Assembly (NCBI GenBank): GCA_017465575.1
Contig: JAFTVX010000022.1
Span: 1-53,071 of the forward strand
From: Alistipes sp.
Lineage (GTDB): Bacteria; Bacteroidota; Bacteroidia; Bacteroidales; Rikenellaceae
Direction: 5' to 3'
DNA length: 53,071 bases
The position numbers were made by a program, and so were the translations under genes. Shown piece by piece: positions 52,211-53,071 of the stretch; the stretch's first letter is position 1, and the number at the start of each line of letters is the position of its first letter. A model generated the notes under the pieces. It saw only the letters and a list, made by a program, of their open reading frames with translations. It ran no database searches and was not told the DNA's origin.

Positions 52211-53071
52211 ATGAAGCATATAATCGCAACATTCGCTTTGGCGCTCCTCTGCCTTACGCAGAGCATTGCCGCCTACCGACCCTCCGACATCGAGAATGTG
52301 CAGCGACTCAATACCGAGCGCTACACCACCAACCCCGATGGCATACTCTCCGCGGAGGCAGTATCGAAGCTCGATGCTATCGCCCGCTCGCTCAAGGAGC
52401 GTGGCATCGCCGAGGTAGCTATTGTGGCTGTCAACGACATCGACTCGGGCTCGGTCTTCGACTTCGGTATCGAGCTCTTCGAGAGCTGGGGCGTGGGCGA
52501 TGATGAGCTGGACAATGGTCTCGGCATCCTGCTTGTCGAGGATGAGCACGAGATACGCTTCTTCACGGGCTACGGCATCGAGGGCGTACTCACCGATGCC
52601 CTCTCGGTACGCATCCAGCAGGAGTATATGTTGCCCCACTTCCGCATTGGCGACTACTCAAGCGGTATGGTTGCAGGCTTGGAGGCTGTCGACACCCTGC
52701 TTACGAATGGCGACCTACCCATAGCCCAAGACGACGACCTCTCGGGCGAAGATAAGGCGCTGATTATCGTTGCGTTACTATTTATTCTTCTACCCTTGGC
52801 GGCACTCCTCTATGCCGAGTATCAGCAGACCAAGTGCCCCAACTGCGGTAAGCACGGCTTGCGCATTGCCGAGAAACGCACCTTGAAGCGCACAGCCTTT
52901 TCGACGACCACCGAGCAGATTTTGGTCTGCGACAAGTGTGGCTCGCGCCATCGTCGCACCATCAAGCGCGACAACCCCAATAGTGGCTCAGGCCCCATCA
53001 TCTTTGGTGGTGGCGGTGGCTTCGGCAGTGGCGGCGGCTTCGGAGGTGGCTTCGGAGGTGGCGTTGGTGGC
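52211..53071 (+). CDS. TPM-domain membrane protein (YgcG-like), cut by the window end
   Basis: An open frame of 287 codons from the ATG at 52211 to the last base of the window with no stop. Residues 1-21 are a signal peptide. A TPM domain follows (about 38-165) with LSAEAVSKLDAIARSLKERG and LGILLVEDEHEIRFFTGYGIEG. A membrane helix spans about 182-200. Two CxxC pairs (CPNCG, CDKCG) then form a likely zinc ribbon. The end is a Gly/Phe-rich tail (GGGGGFGSGGGFGGGFGGG), the usual C-terminus of YgcG-type proteins, so few residues are probably missing. Biochemical role is unknown. Confidence 0.9.
   Translation, partial: MKHIIATFALALLCLTQSIAAYRPSDIENVQRLNTERYTTNPDGILSAEAVSKLDAIARSLKERGIAEVAIVAVNDIDSGSVFDFGIELFESWGVGDDELDNGLGILLVEDEHEIRFFTGYGIEGVLTDALSVRIQQEYMLPHFRIGDYSSGMVAGLEAVDTLLTNGDLPIAQDDDLSGEDKALIIVALLFILLPLAALLYAEYQQTKCPNCGKHGLRIAEKRTLKRTAFSTTTEQILVCDKCGSRHRRTIKRDNPNSGSGPIIFGGGGGFGSGGGFGGGFGGGVGG

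Overview
The window looks like a chromosomal segment of a Bacteroidales bacterium with moderate GC, possibly Alistipes or another Rikenellaceae member; the genus is a guess. The evidence is a SusC/SusD pair, lipoproteins, an anaerobic sulfatase maturase, menaquinone-type UbiD, a BY-kinase export pair and LytS/LytTR signalling. Many genes also carry Bacteroidetes-type promoters (TTTG, 19-20 nt, TAnnTTTG), and Shine-Dalgarno sequences are mostly absent.

Region 1 (1-517) is repeat-rich and followed by a small secreted coiled-coil protein. Region 2 (1105-17920, all minus strand) is a starch-type polysaccharide utilisation locus. In transcription order it holds an MFS sugar transporter, SusC, SusD, a very long SusE-like binding lipoprotein, a GH53 galactanase-like lipoprotein, and four GH13 alpha-amylase family enzymes: two lipoproteins, one cytoplasmic and one periplasmic SusA-like. 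A terminator closes the locus. A LytS-type histidine kinase and LytTR response regulator (18335-20445) are transcribed divergently from it and may be its regulator; no SusR or hybrid two-component regulator is present.

Region 3 (20736-24383) is an exopolysaccharide export unit: Wza-like lipoprotein, Wzc-like tyrosine kinase and a small HAD-like protein. Region 4 (24852-28505, minus) holds pssA, a putative porin and a lytic transglycosylase. Region 5 (28638-35590, plus) holds manC, lon, a UbiD decarboxylase, a helix-hairpin-helix membrane protein and rpsU. A SIMPL-domain protein and a sugar nucleotidyltransferase follow on the minus strand. Region 6 (37745-42461) is an operon of a degenerate M23 protein, dxr, rseP and radA, followed by a thioredoxin. 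Region 7 (42985-47552, minus) holds an anSME/serine-type sulfatase pair, ssb and lpxK. Region 8 (47711-53071) holds an M23 lipoprotein, a flavin-binding protein, ispD, thiL, adk and a TPM-domain protein cut by the window end.

The strongest unexplained signal is in the spacers. A family of about 105-130 bp nested palindromes occurs as six modules at four loci. The conserved outer arms run directly into the stop codon of a minus-strand gene each time, while the inner stem changes sequence between loci and keeps its pairing. Other spacers carry arrays of 7-, 8- and 9-bp repeats and constant-flank/variable-core palindromes. No tRNA, rRNA, insertion sequence or CRISPR array was seen.
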